Shown: positions 19,799-29,396, counted from the first letter of the stretch. The stretch is 64,000 nucleotides of DNA from Candidatus Nitricoxidireducens bremensis (GCA_030247725.1 JAOTRT010000002.1:248001-312000); one strand, 5' to 3'. Notes: generated from the sequence alone by a model not told the origin. A program made the numbers and translations.

Positions 19799-22366
19799 AT
19801 GGCCGGCACCCGTTTCAACCTCGAGGTCAATCCCCGTCTGCCCTCGCGCCTGGCACGCCTCGACGAACTGGCGAACAACCTCTGGTACAGCTGGGACCGG
19901 CCGACGCGCGCCCTGTTCGCGCGCCTCGGCCAGAAGCTCTGGGGCGCCGTCGGCCACAGCCCGAAGGCCTTCCTCAAGCGCGTGGACCAGCATCGCCTCG
20001 AAGAAGCCGCCGAAGACCCGATCTTCCTCGGCGCCCTCGCCCGCGTGCTGTCGGCCTACGACACCTACCACACGGCGCCGGCCAAGGAGCACGGCCCCCA
20101 CCTGCCGGAGGGCGGCCTCGTCGCCTACTTCTGCGCCGAGTTCGGCTTCCACGAGAGCCTGCCCATCTATTCCGGCGGCCTCGGCATCCTCGCCGGCGAC
20201 CACTGCAAGACGGCCAGCGACCTCAACCTCAGCTTCATCGGCGTCGGCCTGCTCTACCGCCAGGGCTACTTCCTCCAGACCATCGACGGCAACGGCCGCC
20301 AGAACGCCGAATACACCGACGCCGACTTCGAGGACCTGCCGATCGCACCGGTACTGAAGGCCGACGCCAGCGAACTGACCATCGCCGTGCCCATGCCGGG
20401 ACGCAACCTCGTCGCCAAGGTGTGGAAGACCCGCGTCGGCCACGTCACCCTCTACCTGCTCGACACCGACCTGGAAGAGAACAGCGCCCACGACCGCGAC
20501 ATCGCCCACCGCCTCTACGGCGGCGACCGCACCACGCGCATCGAGCAGGAGATCCTGCTCGGCGTCGGCGGCGTCAAGGCCCTCGCGGCCATGAACATCC
20601 GTCCCACCGTCTGGCACATCAACGAGGGTCATGCCGCCTTCCTCATCATCGAGCGCATGCGCCAGCTCATCGGCCAGGGCCTCGACTTCGCCAGCGCCAT
20701 CGAGGCAGTCGCCTGCAATACGGTGTTCACCACCCACACGGTGGTGCCGGCGGGCCACGACCACTTCGCCGAGGACATGATCCGCCGCTACTTCGACCAG
20801 GCCTGCCGCGACATGGGCTGCGACATGAACACCCTGGTGGACCTGGGCCGCACCCCCGACTCCGGCGACTTCAACATGACGGCCCTGGCGATCCGCGGCT
20901 CGCGCCACCAGAACGGCGTCTCGCGCATCCACGGCGAGGTGTCGTCGAAGGTGCTGTCCTACCTCTGGCCCCAGATCGAGCCGGAGGACAACCCCATGGA
21001 CTACGTCACCAACGGCGTGCACGTGCCCACCTTCCTCTCGGACCTCTGGCACGAGACCTTCGACCGCCTGCTCGGCGCCGGCTGGAGCCAGCGCCTGACG
21101 GACCAGCAGCTGTGGGAGGGCATCCACAACATCCCCGACCACCTGTTCTGGAGCGTACGCCAGTCCATGAAGGCCGGTATGCTGCACCTGCTGAGGAACC
21201 GCATCGGCCACCAGCACAGCCGCAACCAGGGCTCCCAGGCCCACCTGGACCGCCTGCTGCGCTATGCCGACGCCGAGAACCCCAACATCCTGACCATCGG
21301 CTTCGCGCGCCGCTTCGCCACCTACAAGCGCGCCACCATGCTGTTCCAGGACCTGGACTGGCTGCGCGAGATCGTCTCCGATCCCCAGCGCCCGGTGGTC
21401 TTCGTCTTCGCCGGCAAGGCCCACCCGGCCGACAAGCCGGGCCAGGAGATGATCCGCCGCATCGCCGAGGTGGCGGCGATGCCGGAGTTCATCGGCCGCA
21501 TCCTGCTCGCCGAGGGTTACGACCTGCATCTGGCGCGCCGCCTCGTCGCCGGCGTGGACGTCTGGCTCAACAACCCGGTCTATCCGCTCGAAGCCTCGGG
21601 CACCTCGGGCATGAAGGCGGCCGTCAACGGCGTCATCAATCTCTCGGTGCTCGACGGCTGGTGGGGCGAGGGCTGCGACGACATGCCCGGCCGCGAAAAC
21701 GGCTGGGCCATCAAGCCGGTGAACACCGCCGGCGAGCTCGACGACCCGCGCCGCGACCAGGAGGAGGCACGCGCCCTCTACGAAATCCTCCAGGACAAGG
21801 TGGTGCCCCTCTACTACGACCGCGGCCCCATGGGCTACTCGCCGGGCTGGGTCGCCATGGCGAAGCGCTCCATCGCCACCATCACACCGCGCTTCAACTC
21901 GGCGCGCATGCTCGGCGAGTACATCGGCAAGTTCTACGCGCCGGCGGCGCGCCAGTGGCAACGCCAGAGCGCCGACGGTTTCGCCGGTGCCCGCGCGTTG
22001 GCCGCCTGGAAGACCAAGGTACGCGGCGCCTGGCCCGGCATCGCCCTGCGCCGCCTCGACAACCCGACGCGGCGCATCGCCTTCGGCGAGAACGTCCGTT
22101 TCGAGGTGGCGGCACGCCTCGACGGCCTGGCGCCGGAGGACATCACGGTGGAGCTGCTGTTCAGCCGGCCCAACGCCAACATGAGTTCGCGGCCGCCGCG
22201 GCGCTTCCGCCTCGAATACCAGGGCCCCTGCGGCGACGGCGAGAGCCTGTTCGCCCTGGAGCTGACCCCCGACGTCTGCGGCAAGATCGAATACCGCATG
22301 CGCGCCTTCCCGTCCCACGAGCTGCTGACCCACCCGTTCGAAATGGGGATGATGCTATGGCTGTGA
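19799..22366 (+). CDS. glgP: Alpha-glucan phosphorylase (short archaeal/Thermotoga type)
   Basis: This PLP enzyme releases glucose 1-phosphate from glycogen or maltodextrin. The 855-residue protein belongs to the alpha-glucan phosphorylase branch TIGR02094 (N-terminal DUF3417-like NLWYSWDRPTRALFARL), not the E. coli GlgP/MalP type. Visible signatures are AYFCAEFGFHESLPIYSGG, HINEGHAAF, RRFATYKRATMLF, and the PLP lysine K606 in ASGTSGMKAAVNG. AAGGAGA precedes the ATG. Its stop lies inside the start of pgi (10-base overlap), coupling glucan breakdown to glycolytic entry; a phosphoglucomutase is still needed and is not in the window. Confidence 0.93.
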   Translation: MAGTRFNLEVNPRLPSRLARLDELANNLWYSWDRPTRALFARLGQKLWGAVGHSPKAFLKRVDQHRLEEAAEDPIFLGALARVLSAYDTYHTAPAKEHGPHLPEGGLVAYFCAEFGFHESLPIYSGGLGILAGDHCKTASDLNLSFIGVGLLYRQGYFLQTIDGNGRQNAEYTDADFEDLPIAPVLKADASELTIAVPMPGRNLVAKVWKTRVGHVTLYLLDTDLEENSAHDRDIAHRLYGGDRTTRIEQEILLGVGGVKALAAMNIRPTVWHINEGHAAFLIIERMRQLIGQGLDFASAIEAVACNTVFTTHTVVPAGHDHFAEDMIRRYFDQACRDMGCDMNTLVDLGRTPDSGDFNMTALAIRGSRHQNGVSRIHGEVSSKVLSYLWPQIEPEDNPMDYVTNGVHVPTFLSDLWHETFDRLLGAGWSQRLTDQQLWEGIHNIPDHLFWSVRQSMKAGMLHLLRNRIGHQHSRNQGSQAHLDRLLRYADAENPNILTIGFARRFATYKRATMLFQDLDWLREIVSDPQRPVVFVFAGKAHPADKPGQEMIRRIAEVAAMPEFIGRILLAEGYDLHLARRLVAGVDVWLNNPVYPLEASGTSGMKAAVNGVINLSVLDGWWGEGCDDMPGRENGWAIKPVNTAGELDDPRRDQEEARALYEILQDKVVPLYYDRGPMGYSPGWVAMAKRSIATITPRFNSARMLGEYIGKFYAPAARQWQRQSADGFAGARALAAWKTKVRGAWPGIALRRLDNPTRRIAFGENVRFEVAARLDGLAPEDITVELLFSRPNANMSSRPPRRFRLEYQGPCGDGESLFALELTPDVCGKIEYRMRAFPSHELLTHPFEMGMMLWL

Positions 22367-23994
22367 GCCGACCCGACGAAACCCCCGCCTGGCGGGCCCT
22401 CGCCGCCCACGCCGGGGAGACCGCACCGCTGCACCTGCGCGACCTCTTCGCCGCCGACCCGCAACGCTTCGCCAGGCTTTCCCTGGCCTGGAACGACTGG
22501 CTGCTGGACTTCTCCAAGCAGCGCATCACGCCCGCGACCCTGCCCCTGCTGCACGCCCTCTGGTATGCCGGCGGCGTGCCGGAATGGAGCGCCCGCATGC
22601 GCGCCGGCGAAGCCATCAACCACACCGAGGGCCGCGCCGTCCTGCACATCGCCCTGCGCAACGGCAAGCCGGCGCTCCTTCACAACGGCCGCGACGTCAT
22701 GCCCGGCGTGCGCGCCGTGCTGGAGAAGATGGAACGCTTCGTCGCCGCCATCCACGACGGCCACTGGCGCGGCGCCGGTGGCGAACGGATCAGCGACGTG
22801 GTCAACATCGGCATCGGCGGCTCGGACCTGGGACCGCGCATGGCCACCCAGGCCCTGGCAGCCTGCCACCATCCCGGCCTGCGCGTACATTACGTCGCCA
22901 ACCTGGACGGCGCCGACCTCGCCACGGTACTCGCCGGCCTGCAACCCCGCCGCACCCTGTTCATCATCGCCAGCAAGACCTTCACCACCCAGGAGACGAT
23001 GCAGAACGCCCACTCGGCGCGGGAATGGCTCACGCGGGAACTCGGTGCCACCGCGGTGGCGAAGCACTTCGTTGCCGTCTCCACCAATCTGGTGGAAGTG
23101 GAGCGCTTCGGCATCGATCCGGAGAACGCCTTCGAGTTCTGGGACTGGGTCGGCGGGCGTTATTCCCTCTGGTCGGCCATCGGCCTGCCCCTGGCCCTGG
23201 CCATCGGCATGGCGCGCTTCCGCGAGCTGCTGGCCGGCGCCCACGCCATGGACGAGCATTTCTTCACCGCGCCGGTGGAGCGCAACCTGCCGGGCCTGCT
23301 GGCCCTGCTGGAGATCTGGAACTCCAACTTCCTCGGCGCCGACAACCGCGCCCTGCTGCCCTACAGCCAGTCCCTCGCCCTGCTGCCGCGCTACCTGCAG
23401 CAGCTGGAGATGGAATCCAACGGCAAGCAGGTGGACCGGGAGGGGCGGCCGGTCACCTGGGCTGCCGCACCCGTGCTGTGGGGCGAAGCCGGCACCAACG
23501 GCCAGCACGCCTTCTACCAGTTGATCCACCAGGGCGGCCGTCTCGTGCCCTGCGAGTTCATCGCCTGCTGCGAGGCCGACTTCCCGCTGCCGGGCCACCA
23601 CGAGAAACTGCTCGCCAATTGCTTCGCCCAGAGCGAGGCCCTGATGCGCGGCAAGACCCTGGCCGAGGTGCAGGCCGAAATGGCCGCCGCGCGCATCCCC
23701 GAGGTGGTGGTGGATCGGCTGGCACCCTACAAGGTCTTCCCCGGCAACCAGCCCTCGACGACCCTGCTGCTGCCGCGCCTCGACCCCTTCAACCTCGGCG
23801 CCTTGATCGCGCTCTACGAGCACAAGGTCTTCGTCGAGAGCTGCATCTGGAACATCAACCCCTTCGACCAGTGGGGCGTCGAATACGGCAAGCAGCTCGC
23901 CAGCCGGCTGCTGCCCATGATAGAGGGCAGGACGGCGACCGACGGCCTGGACAGCTCCACCACCGGGCTGATCGCGGCCAGCAGGCGTCGATGA
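22357..23994 (+). CDS. pgi: Glucose-6-phosphate isomerase
   Basis: Pgi interconverts glucose 6-phosphate and fructose 6-phosphate. The 545-residue product has the family signatures VVNIGIGGSDLGPRM, the phosphate-binding IIASKTFTTQETM, GGRYSLWSAIGLPLAL, the catalytic-region text GEAGTNGQHAFYQLIHQG, and the C-terminal ESCIWNINPFDQWGVEYGK. The frame runs open far upstream inside glgP, so the start is placed at MAVSRPDE, ten bases before the glgP stop and preceded by a GGGGAT site. It is the last gene of the glucan operon before a 364-base spacer with a palindromic element. Confidence 0.96.
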   Translation: MAVSRPDETPAWRALAAHAGETAPLHLRDLFAADPQRFARLSLAWNDWLLDFSKQRITPATLPLLHALWYAGGVPEWSARMRAGEAINHTEGRAVLHIALRNGKPALLHNGRDVMPGVRAVLEKMERFVAAIHDGHWRGAGGERISDVVNIGIGGSDLGPRMATQALAACHHPGLRVHYVANLDGADLATVLAGLQPRRTLFIIASKTFTTQETMQNAHSAREWLTRELGATAVAKHFVAVSTNLVEVERFGIDPENAFEFWDWVGGRYSLWSAIGLPLALAIGMARFRELLAGAHAMDEHFFTAPVERNLPGLLALLEIWNSNFLGADNRALLPYSQSLALLPRYLQQLEMESNGKQVDREGRPVTWAAAPVLWGEAGTNGQHAFYQLIHQGGRLVPCEFIACCEADFPLPGHHEKLLANCFAQSEALMRGKTLAEVQAEMAAARIPEVVVDRLAPYKVFPGNQPSTTLLLPRLDPFNLGALIALYEHKVFVESCIWNINPFDQWGVEYGKQLASRLLPMIEGRTATDGLDSSTTGLIAASRRR

Positions 23995-24043
23995 ATTCAA
24001 ATGGTTCGGTTTGCCCCATCTTTTCCAGGATGAAACTTGCGGT

Positions 24044-24304
24044 TCGGAGCGCGACCGGGAGGGCGGGGGGCTCTGCGCCGCTCATGTCACCCGCCGACGG
24101 CCTGCGGCCATCGTCTCCTTCTTTACTTCGCTCTGCAGAGCCCCCCACCCTCCCGGTCGGATTGCGCAACGGAGGTTTGTACCGACCTTCCCGGCCGAGG
24201 GAGGCGGGTGGCCGACAGAGCGAGGTAAAGAAGGAGAGCCGGGCGCAGCCCGGCTCGGGTGACACGAGCGACGTCGGCCACCCGCCTCCCTCGGCGCGCT
24301 CCGA
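24044..24304. repeat. Composite palindromic element 2 (pgi-glgA spacer)
   Basis: The spacer 23995-24358 has no credible gene. It holds two hairpins: one with 25-base arms and a single mismatch (24052-24076 and 24135-24159), one with perfect 23-base arms (24194-24216 and 24273-24295). The loops are homologous to those of element 1 (10356-10616) and mutually inverted: TGTCACCCG, a small GC hairpin, then CTCCTTCTTTACTT, and its reverse complement in the second loop. The whole is bounded by a ten-base inverted repeat, TCGGAGCGCG (24044-24053) and its complement (24295-24304). The ATG of glgA lies 55 bases beyond. Confidence 0.8.
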
Positions 24305-24358
24305 GCGTCAGCTTTCCCCTGCCTCGCAGATAGCAACGCACCCCCAGGAACAATCGAC

Positions 24359-25798
24359 ATGAAGATTCTCTTCGCCACCTCCGAGATCGCGCCCTGGGTG
24401 AAGACCGGCGGTCTCGGCGACATCGCCGCCGCCCTGCCGCCGGCCCTGCGCGCCCGCGGCCTCGACGTTCGGGTACTGGTGCCCTATTACCCGGCCCTGC
24501 GGGAGGCCTTCCCGGATGCGCCGGAAGTCGCCCACGCCGGCCATCTCGGCGGCCTGCTGCCGGGCGCCGCGCTCCGGCAGGCAACGGCGCCCGACGGCAC
24601 ACCCTTGCTGCTGCTGGACTTCCCCGGCTACTTCAACCGCCCGGGCAACCCCTATCTGGGCGCCGACGGTCGCGACTGGCCCGACAACCACCTGCGCTTC
24701 GGCCTGCTCTCCCGCATCGCCGCCTGGCTGGGCTCCGAATCCAGCACCCTGGACTGGCAGCCGGACATCGTCCATTGCAACGACTGGCAGACGGGGCTGG
24801 CGCCGGCCTACCTGCAGTACCTGCCGGGCGCCCGGGCGAAGACCGTGATGACGGTGCACAACCTGGCCTTCCAGGGGCTGTTCGACCACGCCTCCCTCTA
24901 CGAGCTCGGCCTGCCGGACGAGGCCTGGCATCTGCACGGCGTCGAATACTACGGCCACCTCTCCTTCCTCAAGGCCGGCCTGCGCCACGCCGCCGCCCTC
25001 ACCACCGTCAGCCCCACCTATGCCCTGGAGATCCAGACCGACGAGGAAGGCATGGGCATGGCCGGCCTGCTGCGCCACCGGGCCGACCGCCTCACCGGCA
25101 TCCTCAACGGCATCGACACGGAGGTCTGGAATCCGGCCACCGATGTCTTCCTCAAGGAACCCTACCGGCACTACCGGGTCACCGCCCTGGCGGCCAAGCG
25201 CGAGAACAAGGCCGTGCTGCAGCGCCTCGCCGGCCTGGCCGTGAGGGACGACCGGCCCCTGTTCGGCGTCGTCAGCCGGCTGACCCACCAGAAGGGCCTG
25301 GACCTGCTGGCGGAGATCGCCGCCACCGTCCTCGACCTGCCCGCCCAGCTCGTGGTCCTCGGCAATGGCGAGGCAAGCCTCGAAGCGGCCTTCCGGGCCC
25401 TGGCGCACGACCGGCCGGGGGAATGCGCCGTCACCATCGGCTTCAGCGAGGCCCAGGCCCACCGCATCGAGGCGGCGGCGGACATCTTCCTCATGCCGTC
25501 GCGCTTCGAACCCTGCGGCCTCAACCAGATGTACAGCCTGCGCTACGGCACGCCGCCGGTGGTGCGCGCCACCGGCGGCCTCGCCGACACGGTGGTGGAC
25601 GCCGCCGACGAGAGGCACGGCAACGGTTTCGTCTTCCGCCCGGCCACCGCCGAAGCGCTGCTCGACGCCATCCGGCGCGCCGCCTCCGCCTGGCGCGACA
25701 ACAAGCGCTGGCGGCAATTGCAGAAGGCCGGCATGACGCGGGATTTCGGCTGGCTGGAGCCGGCGCGGCGCTACGAAGACATCTACCGGGCCCTATAA
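24359..25798 (+). CDS. glgA: Glycogen synthase (ADP-glucose)
   Basis: GlgA extends glycogen by transferring glucose from ADP-glucose, the product of GlgC. The 479-residue GT5 enzyme has the N-terminal ADP-glucose site KTGGLGD (15-21), the typical start MKILFATSEIAPWV, HCNDWQTGL, VHNLAFQG, LNGIDTEVWNP, VSRLTHQKGLDLL, and the C-terminal catalytic region PSRFEPCGLNQMYSLRYG. It is separated from pgi by a palindromic element, so it may have its own promoter. Its TAA stop lies inside the TATAAT proposed for folA. Confidence 0.97.
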   Translation: MKILFATSEIAPWVKTGGLGDIAAALPPALRARGLDVRVLVPYYPALREAFPDAPEVAHAGHLGGLLPGAALRQATAPDGTPLLLLDFPGYFNRPGNPYLGADGRDWPDNHLRFGLLSRIAAWLGSESSTLDWQPDIVHCNDWQTGLAPAYLQYLPGARAKTVMTVHNLAFQGLFDHASLYELGLPDEAWHLHGVEYYGHLSFLKAGLRHAAALTTVSPTYALEIQTDEEGMGMAGLLRHRADRLTGILNGIDTEVWNPATDVFLKEPYRHYRVTALAAKRENKAVLQRLAGLAVRDDRPLFGVVSRLTHQKGLDLLAEIAATVLDLPAQLVVLGNGEASLEAAFRALAHDRPGECAVTIGFSEAQAHRIEAAADIFLMPSRFEPCGLNQMYSLRYGTPPVVRATGGLADTVVDAADERHGNGFVFRPATAEALLDAIRRAASAWRDNKRWRQLQKAGMTRDFGWLEPARRYEDIYRAL

Positions 25799-25799
25799 T
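25794..25799 (+). promoter_or_regulatory. -10 hexamer of folA overlapping the glgA stop
   Basis: A perfect TATAAT contains the glgA stop codon and ends eight bases before the folA ATG. No Shine-Dalgarno lies between, so a leaderless folA mRNA is likely. No good -35 hexamer is seen at 17 bases. Confidence 0.55.
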
Positions 25800-25807
25800 C
25801 GCGGCCC

Positions 25808-26308
25808 ATGTCCGCCCATACCCGCCTCGTCCTCATCGCCGCCATCGCCAGGAACGGCGTCATCGGCATCGACAACCGCCTGCCCTGGCACCTGCCCGAG
25901 GATTTGCGCCGCTTCAAGGAACTCACCACGGGCCACGCGGTGATCATGGGCCGCAAGACCTGGGAATCCCTGCCGCCGAAGTTCCGGCCCCTGCCGGGAC
26001 GCCGCAACATCGTCGTCACCCGCAATGCCGGCTATCGGGCCGAAGGCGCCACGGTGGTCCATTCCATCGAGGACGCGCGGACCGCCGCCGAGGGCGAGCT
26101 GGCCTACGTGATCGGCGGTGCGGAGGTCTATGCCCAGGCCCTGCCGCTGGCGGCGCGACTGGAGATCACCGAGATCGGCGCCGACTTCGCCGGGGATGCC
26201 GGCTTTCCCGTCCGGGACCCGGCCGAGTGGCGCGAGGCCGCCCGCACGGATGGCGTCTCCGCCGACGGGCTGCCCTACGCTTTCGTCAGCTACGACCGGG
26301 TGGCCTGA
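25808..26308 (+). CDS. folA: Dihydrofolate reductase
   Basis: FolA reduces dihydrofolate to tetrahydrofolate with NADPH and is the trimethoprim target. The 166-residue chromosomal-type enzyme shows IAAIARNGVIGIDNRLPWHLPEDL (the last part carrying the WHLPEDL active-site Asp equivalent region), VIMGRKTWESLP, GRRNIVVTRN and YVIGGAEVYAQAL. It begins nine bases after the glgA stop, without a Shine-Dalgarno but with a TATAAT just upstream. It is convergent with the downstream decarboxylase gene, with 42 bases between the stops and no poly-T terminator visible. Confidence 0.96.
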   Translation: MSAHTRLVLIAAIARNGVIGIDNRLPWHLPEDLRRFKELTTGHAVIMGRKTWESLPPKFRPLPGRRNIVVTRNAGYRAEGATVVHSIEDARTAAEGELAYVIGGAEVYAQALPLAARLEITEIGADFAGDAGFPVRDPAEWREAARTDGVSADGLPYAFVSYDRVA

Positions 26309-26350
26309 ACGCCGGCGGCAAGCCGGACGGCGGCTACCGGTCCGCGCCCG

Positions 26351-28594
26351 TCACGTCGCGACCACGCAATCCACGTAATAACCGCCGCGGCCGTCGCCGG
26401 CATCCTTCACCAGGCCGTGGATGTCGGTCTCGAAGCCGGGGAAGCGCTCGTTGAAGTCGCGGGCGAACTTGAGATAGCGCACGATGGTCTTGTTGAAGCA
26501 CTCGCCCGGGATCAGCAGGGGGATGCCCGGCGGGTAGGGCGTCAGCAGCACGGCGGTGACGCGGCCTTCCAGTTCGTCGATGGGCACGCGCTCGATCTCC
26601 CGGTGGGCCATCTTGGCGAAGGCGTCGGCCGGCCGCATGGCCGGCACCATGTCCGACAGGTACATCTCGGTGGTCAGGCGCGCCACGTCGTTCTTCTTGT
26701 ACACACCATGGATCTCGCGGCACAGGTCCTTGAGGCCGATGCGCTCGTAGCGCGGATGCTTGGCGACGAACTCGGGCAGCACCTTCCACAGGGGCTGGTT
26801 CTTGTCGTAGTCGTCCTTGAACTGCTGCAGGGCGGTCACCAGCGTGTTCCAGCGGCCCTTGGTGATGCCGATGGTGAACATGATGAAGAAGCTGTAGAGG
26901 CCGCACTTCTCGACGATGACGCCGTGTTCGGCCAGGTACTTGGTGACGATGGCGGCGGGGATGCCGAAGTCTTCGGAGAAGTCGCCATCCACGTCGAGGC
27001 CGGGGGTGATGATGGTGGCCTTGATCGGGTCCAGCAGGTTGAAGCCCTTGGCGAGCTTGCCGAAGCCGTGCCACTTTTCGCCGGCCTTGAGCATCCAGGC
27101 GTCGCGCTCCTCGATGCCTTCCTCGGAGAGGTCGCTCGGCCCCCAGACCTGGAACCACCAGTCGGCGCCCCATTCCTTGTCCACCTTGCGCATGGCGCGG
27201 CGGAAGTCGAGGGCCTCCATGATGGACTCCTCCACCAGGGCCGTGCCGCCGGGCTCCTCCATCATCGCCGCCGCCACGTCGCAGGAGGCGATGATGGCGT
27301 ACTGGGGCGAGGTGGAGGTGTGCATGAGGTAGGCCTCGTTGAACACGTCGCGGTCGAGCTTCGAATTCTCGGCGTCCTGCACGAGGATCTGGGAGGCCTG
27401 GGAAAGGCCGGCCAGCAGCTTGTGGGTCGACTGGGTCGAGAACACCATGGACTCCTTGCAGCGCGGACGGTCGGCGCCGATGGCATGGTAGTCGCCGTAG
27501 AAGTCGTGGAAGGCGGCGTGGGGCAGCCAGGCCTCGTCGAAGTGGAGGGTGTCGATCTTGCCGTCGAGTTCTTCCTTGATGTCCTCCACGTTGTAGAGGA
27601 TGCCGTCGTAGGTGCTCTGGGTGATGGTCAGCACGCGCGGCTTGCCCTTGACCTGGCTGGCGAAGGGGTGGGCGGCGATCTTCTTCTGGATGTTCTTCCA
27701 GCGGAACTCCTCCTTCGGGATCGGCCCGATGATGCCGTAGTTGTTGCGCGTCGGCATGAGGAACACCGGGATCGCGCCGGTCATCATGATGGCGTGCAGC
27801 ACCGACTTGTGGCAGTTGCGGTCCACGATCACCACGTCGCCGGGCGCCACCGTCGAATGCCAGACGATCTTGTTCGACGTGGAGGTGCCGTTGGTGACGA
27901 AGTAGAGATGGTCGGCGTTGAAGATGCGCGCGGCGTTGCGCTCGGAGGCGGCCACCGGGCCGGTGTGGTCGAGCAGCTGGCCGAGTTCCTCGACGGCGTT
28001 GCAGACGTCGGCGCGCAGCATGTTCTCGCCGAAGAACTGGTGGAACATCTGCCCCACCGGGCTCTTGAGGAAGGCGACGCCGCCCGAGTGGCCGGGACAG
28101 TGCCAGGAATAGGAACCGTCGGCGGCGTAGTTGGTGAGGGCACGGAAGAAGGGCGGCGGCAGGGAGTCCAGGTAGGCCTTGGCCTCGCGCACCACGTGGC
28201 GGGCGATGAACTCCGGCGTGTCCTCGTGCATGTGGATGAAGCCGTGCAGCTCGCGCAGGATGTCGTTGGGGATGTGCCGCGAGGTGCGCGTCTCGCCGTG
28301 CAGGAAGATCGGAATTTCGGCGTTCTTGAAGCGGATCTCGCCGACGAAGGCGCGCAGCTCGGCGATGGTCTCCTCTTCCTCGTTGGCCAGTTCCTCGTCG
28401 TCCACCGAGAGGATGAAGGCCGAGGCCCGACTCTGCTGCTGGGCAAAGGAGGTCAGGTCGCCGTAGCTGGTGACGCCCAGCACGTCCATGCCCTCCATTT
28501 TGATGGCGTCCGCCAGGGCGCGGATGCCGAGACCCGAAGCGTTCTCCGAGCGGAAGTCCTCATCGATGATGATGACCGGGAAGTGGAAACGCAT
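26351..28594 (-). CDS. Orn/Lys/Arg decarboxylase, probably arginine decarboxylase
   Basis: A PLP-dependent basic amino acid decarboxylase of the large fold-I bacterial family. It has an N-terminal receiver-like wing domain (PVIIIDEDFRSENASGLGI), a PLP core with the Schiff-base lysine K392 in STQSTHKLLAG and HFDEAW, and a C-terminal domain (PYPPGIPLLIPGE). Length (747) and the lysine position are nearer to E. coli AdiA (about 755; K386) than to the Lys or Orn enzymes, so arginine is the likeliest substrate, feeding agmatine and polyamines. An alternative upstream ATG at 28600 exists, but GGAGG is seven bases from the ATG at 28594, so that start is used. Confidence 0.88.
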   Translation of the reverse strand: MRFHFPVIIIDEDFRSENASGLGIRALADAIKMEGMDVLGVTSYGDLTSFAQQQSRASAFILSVDDEELANEEEETIAELRAFVGEIRFKNAEIPIFLHGETRTSRHIPNDILRELHGFIHMHEDTPEFIARHVVREAKAYLDSLPPPFFRALTNYAADGSYSWHCPGHSGGVAFLKSPVGQMFHQFFGENMLRADVCNAVEELGQLLDHTGPVAASERNAARIFNADHLYFVTNGTSTSNKIVWHSTVAPGDVVIVDRNCHKSVLHAIMMTGAIPVFLMPTRNNYGIIGPIPKEEFRWKNIQKKIAAHPFASQVKGKPRVLTITQSTYDGILYNVEDIKEELDGKIDTLHFDEAWLPHAAFHDFYGDYHAIGADRPRCKESMVFSTQSTHKLLAGLSQASQILVQDAENSKLDRDVFNEAYLMHTSTSPQYAIIASCDVAAAMMEEPGGTALVEESIMEALDFRRAMRKVDKEWGADWWFQVWGPSDLSEEGIEERDAWMLKAGEKWHGFGKLAKGFNLLDPIKATIITPGLDVDGDFSEDFGIPAAIVTKYLAEHGVIVEKCGLYSFFIMFTIGITKGRWNTLVTALQQFKDDYDKNQPLWKVLPEFVAKHPRYERIGLKDLCREIHGVYKKNDVARLTTEMYLSDMVPAMRPADAFAKMAHREIERVPIDELEGRVTAVLLTPYPPGIPLLIPGECFNKTIVRYLKFARDFNERFPGFETDIHGLVKDAGDGRGGYYVDCVVAT

Positions 28595-28676
28595 GGTCAT
28601 GCCTCCGCAGGGCCGCCCCGGGGGGGCAGTGAACAAGGGTGAGCGTGGGGGGCCATAGTTTGCTCCTCAAATGCGA

Positions 28677-28697
28677 CGACCCGCACGGAGCGGGTCG
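28677..28697 (-). terminator. Hairpin between decarboxylase and dcd
   Basis: A perfect eight-base stem, CGACCCGC / GCGGGTCG, with a five-base loop lies 32 bases after the dcd stop on the minus strand. No T run follows, so it may slow or attenuate transcription between dcd and the decarboxylase gene instead of ending it. Confidence 0.35.
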
Positions 28698-28728
28698 CTG
28701 GATAGGGGGTAATGGTGGGCGCTAGGCG

Positions 28729-29295
28729 TCAGATTTTGGGCAGGGTGACGCCGGTCTGGCCCTGGTACTTGCCGCCGCGATCCTTGTACGAGGTCTCGCA
28801 GACCTCGTCGGATTCGAAGAACAATACCTGGGCGCAACCCTCGCCGGCGTAGATCTTCGCCGGCAGCGGCGTCGTGTTCGAAAACTCCAGGGTCACGAAG
28901 CCTTCCCATTCCGGTTCGAAGGGTGTGACGTTGACGATGATGCCGCAGCGCGCATAGGTGCTCTTGCCGAGGCAAACGGTCAGCACGTTGCGCGGGATGC
29001 GGAAGTACTCGACGGTGCGGGCGAGCGCGAAGGAGTTCGGCGGGATGATGCAGTGGTCGGCCTCGACCTCGACGAAGGAGTTCGGATCGAAGTTCTTCGG
29101 GTCGACGATGGTGCTGTTGATGTTGGTGAACAGCTTGAATTCGCGCGAGCAGCGGATGTCGTAGCCGTAGCTGGAAGTGCCGAAGGACACCACGCGCCGG
29201 CCGTCCACGTAACGCACCTGCGTCGGCTCGAAGGGCTCGATCATGCCGTGCTGTTCCGCCATGCGGCGTATCCACTTGTCGGATTTGATGCTCAT
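28729..29295 (-). CDS. dcd: dCTP deaminase
   Basis: Dcd deaminates dCTP to dUTP, the main route to dUMP for ThyA in many Gram-negative bacteria. The 188-residue protein has [26 protein letters not shown], the substrate-binding [21 protein letters not shown] with the catalytic Glu in the last part, and [11 protein letters not shown]. It lies between the Mrp/ApbC gene and the decarboxylase on the same strand. The 193-base gap upstream holds two GC hairpins (29321-29340 and 29368-29389) that may separate it from apbC. Confidence 0.96.
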   Translation of the reverse strand: MSIKSDKWIRRMAEQHGMIEPFEPTQVRYVDGRRVVSFGTSSYGYDIRCSREFKLFTNINSTIVDPKNFDPNSFVEVEADHCIIPPNSFALARTVEYFRIPRNVLTVCLGKSTYARCGIIVNVTPFEPEWEGFVTLEFSNTTPLPAKIYAGEGCAQVLFFESDEVCETSYKDRGGKYQGQTGVTLPKI

Positions 29296-29320
29296 GCCAA
29301 CAGCCTCGCAGAATGCAACA

Positions 29321-29396
29321 CCCCCGCCGTGGGGCGGGGGCTGGGGAATGGTTTGCCGTGCGCTCGCCGGGGAGGGCCGAGCCTCCCCGCCACGGC
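29321..29396. repeat. GC hairpins between apbC and dcd
   Basis: Two stems are seen: CCCCCGCC / GGCGGGGG around GTGG (29321-29340), and CGGGGAGG / CCTCCCCG around a six-base loop (29368-29389). GCCGTGG (29326-29332) can also pair with CCACGGC (29390-29396), giving an alternative fold. There is no T run, so a role as terminator is uncertain. Confidence 0.45.

Noticed and set aside
17219..22333. 1,704-codon open frame on the minus strand opposite the GH57/glgP genes
   Set aside because: It is the antisense shadow of high-GC genes with strong family motifs, has biased low-complexity translation, and has no ribosome site.
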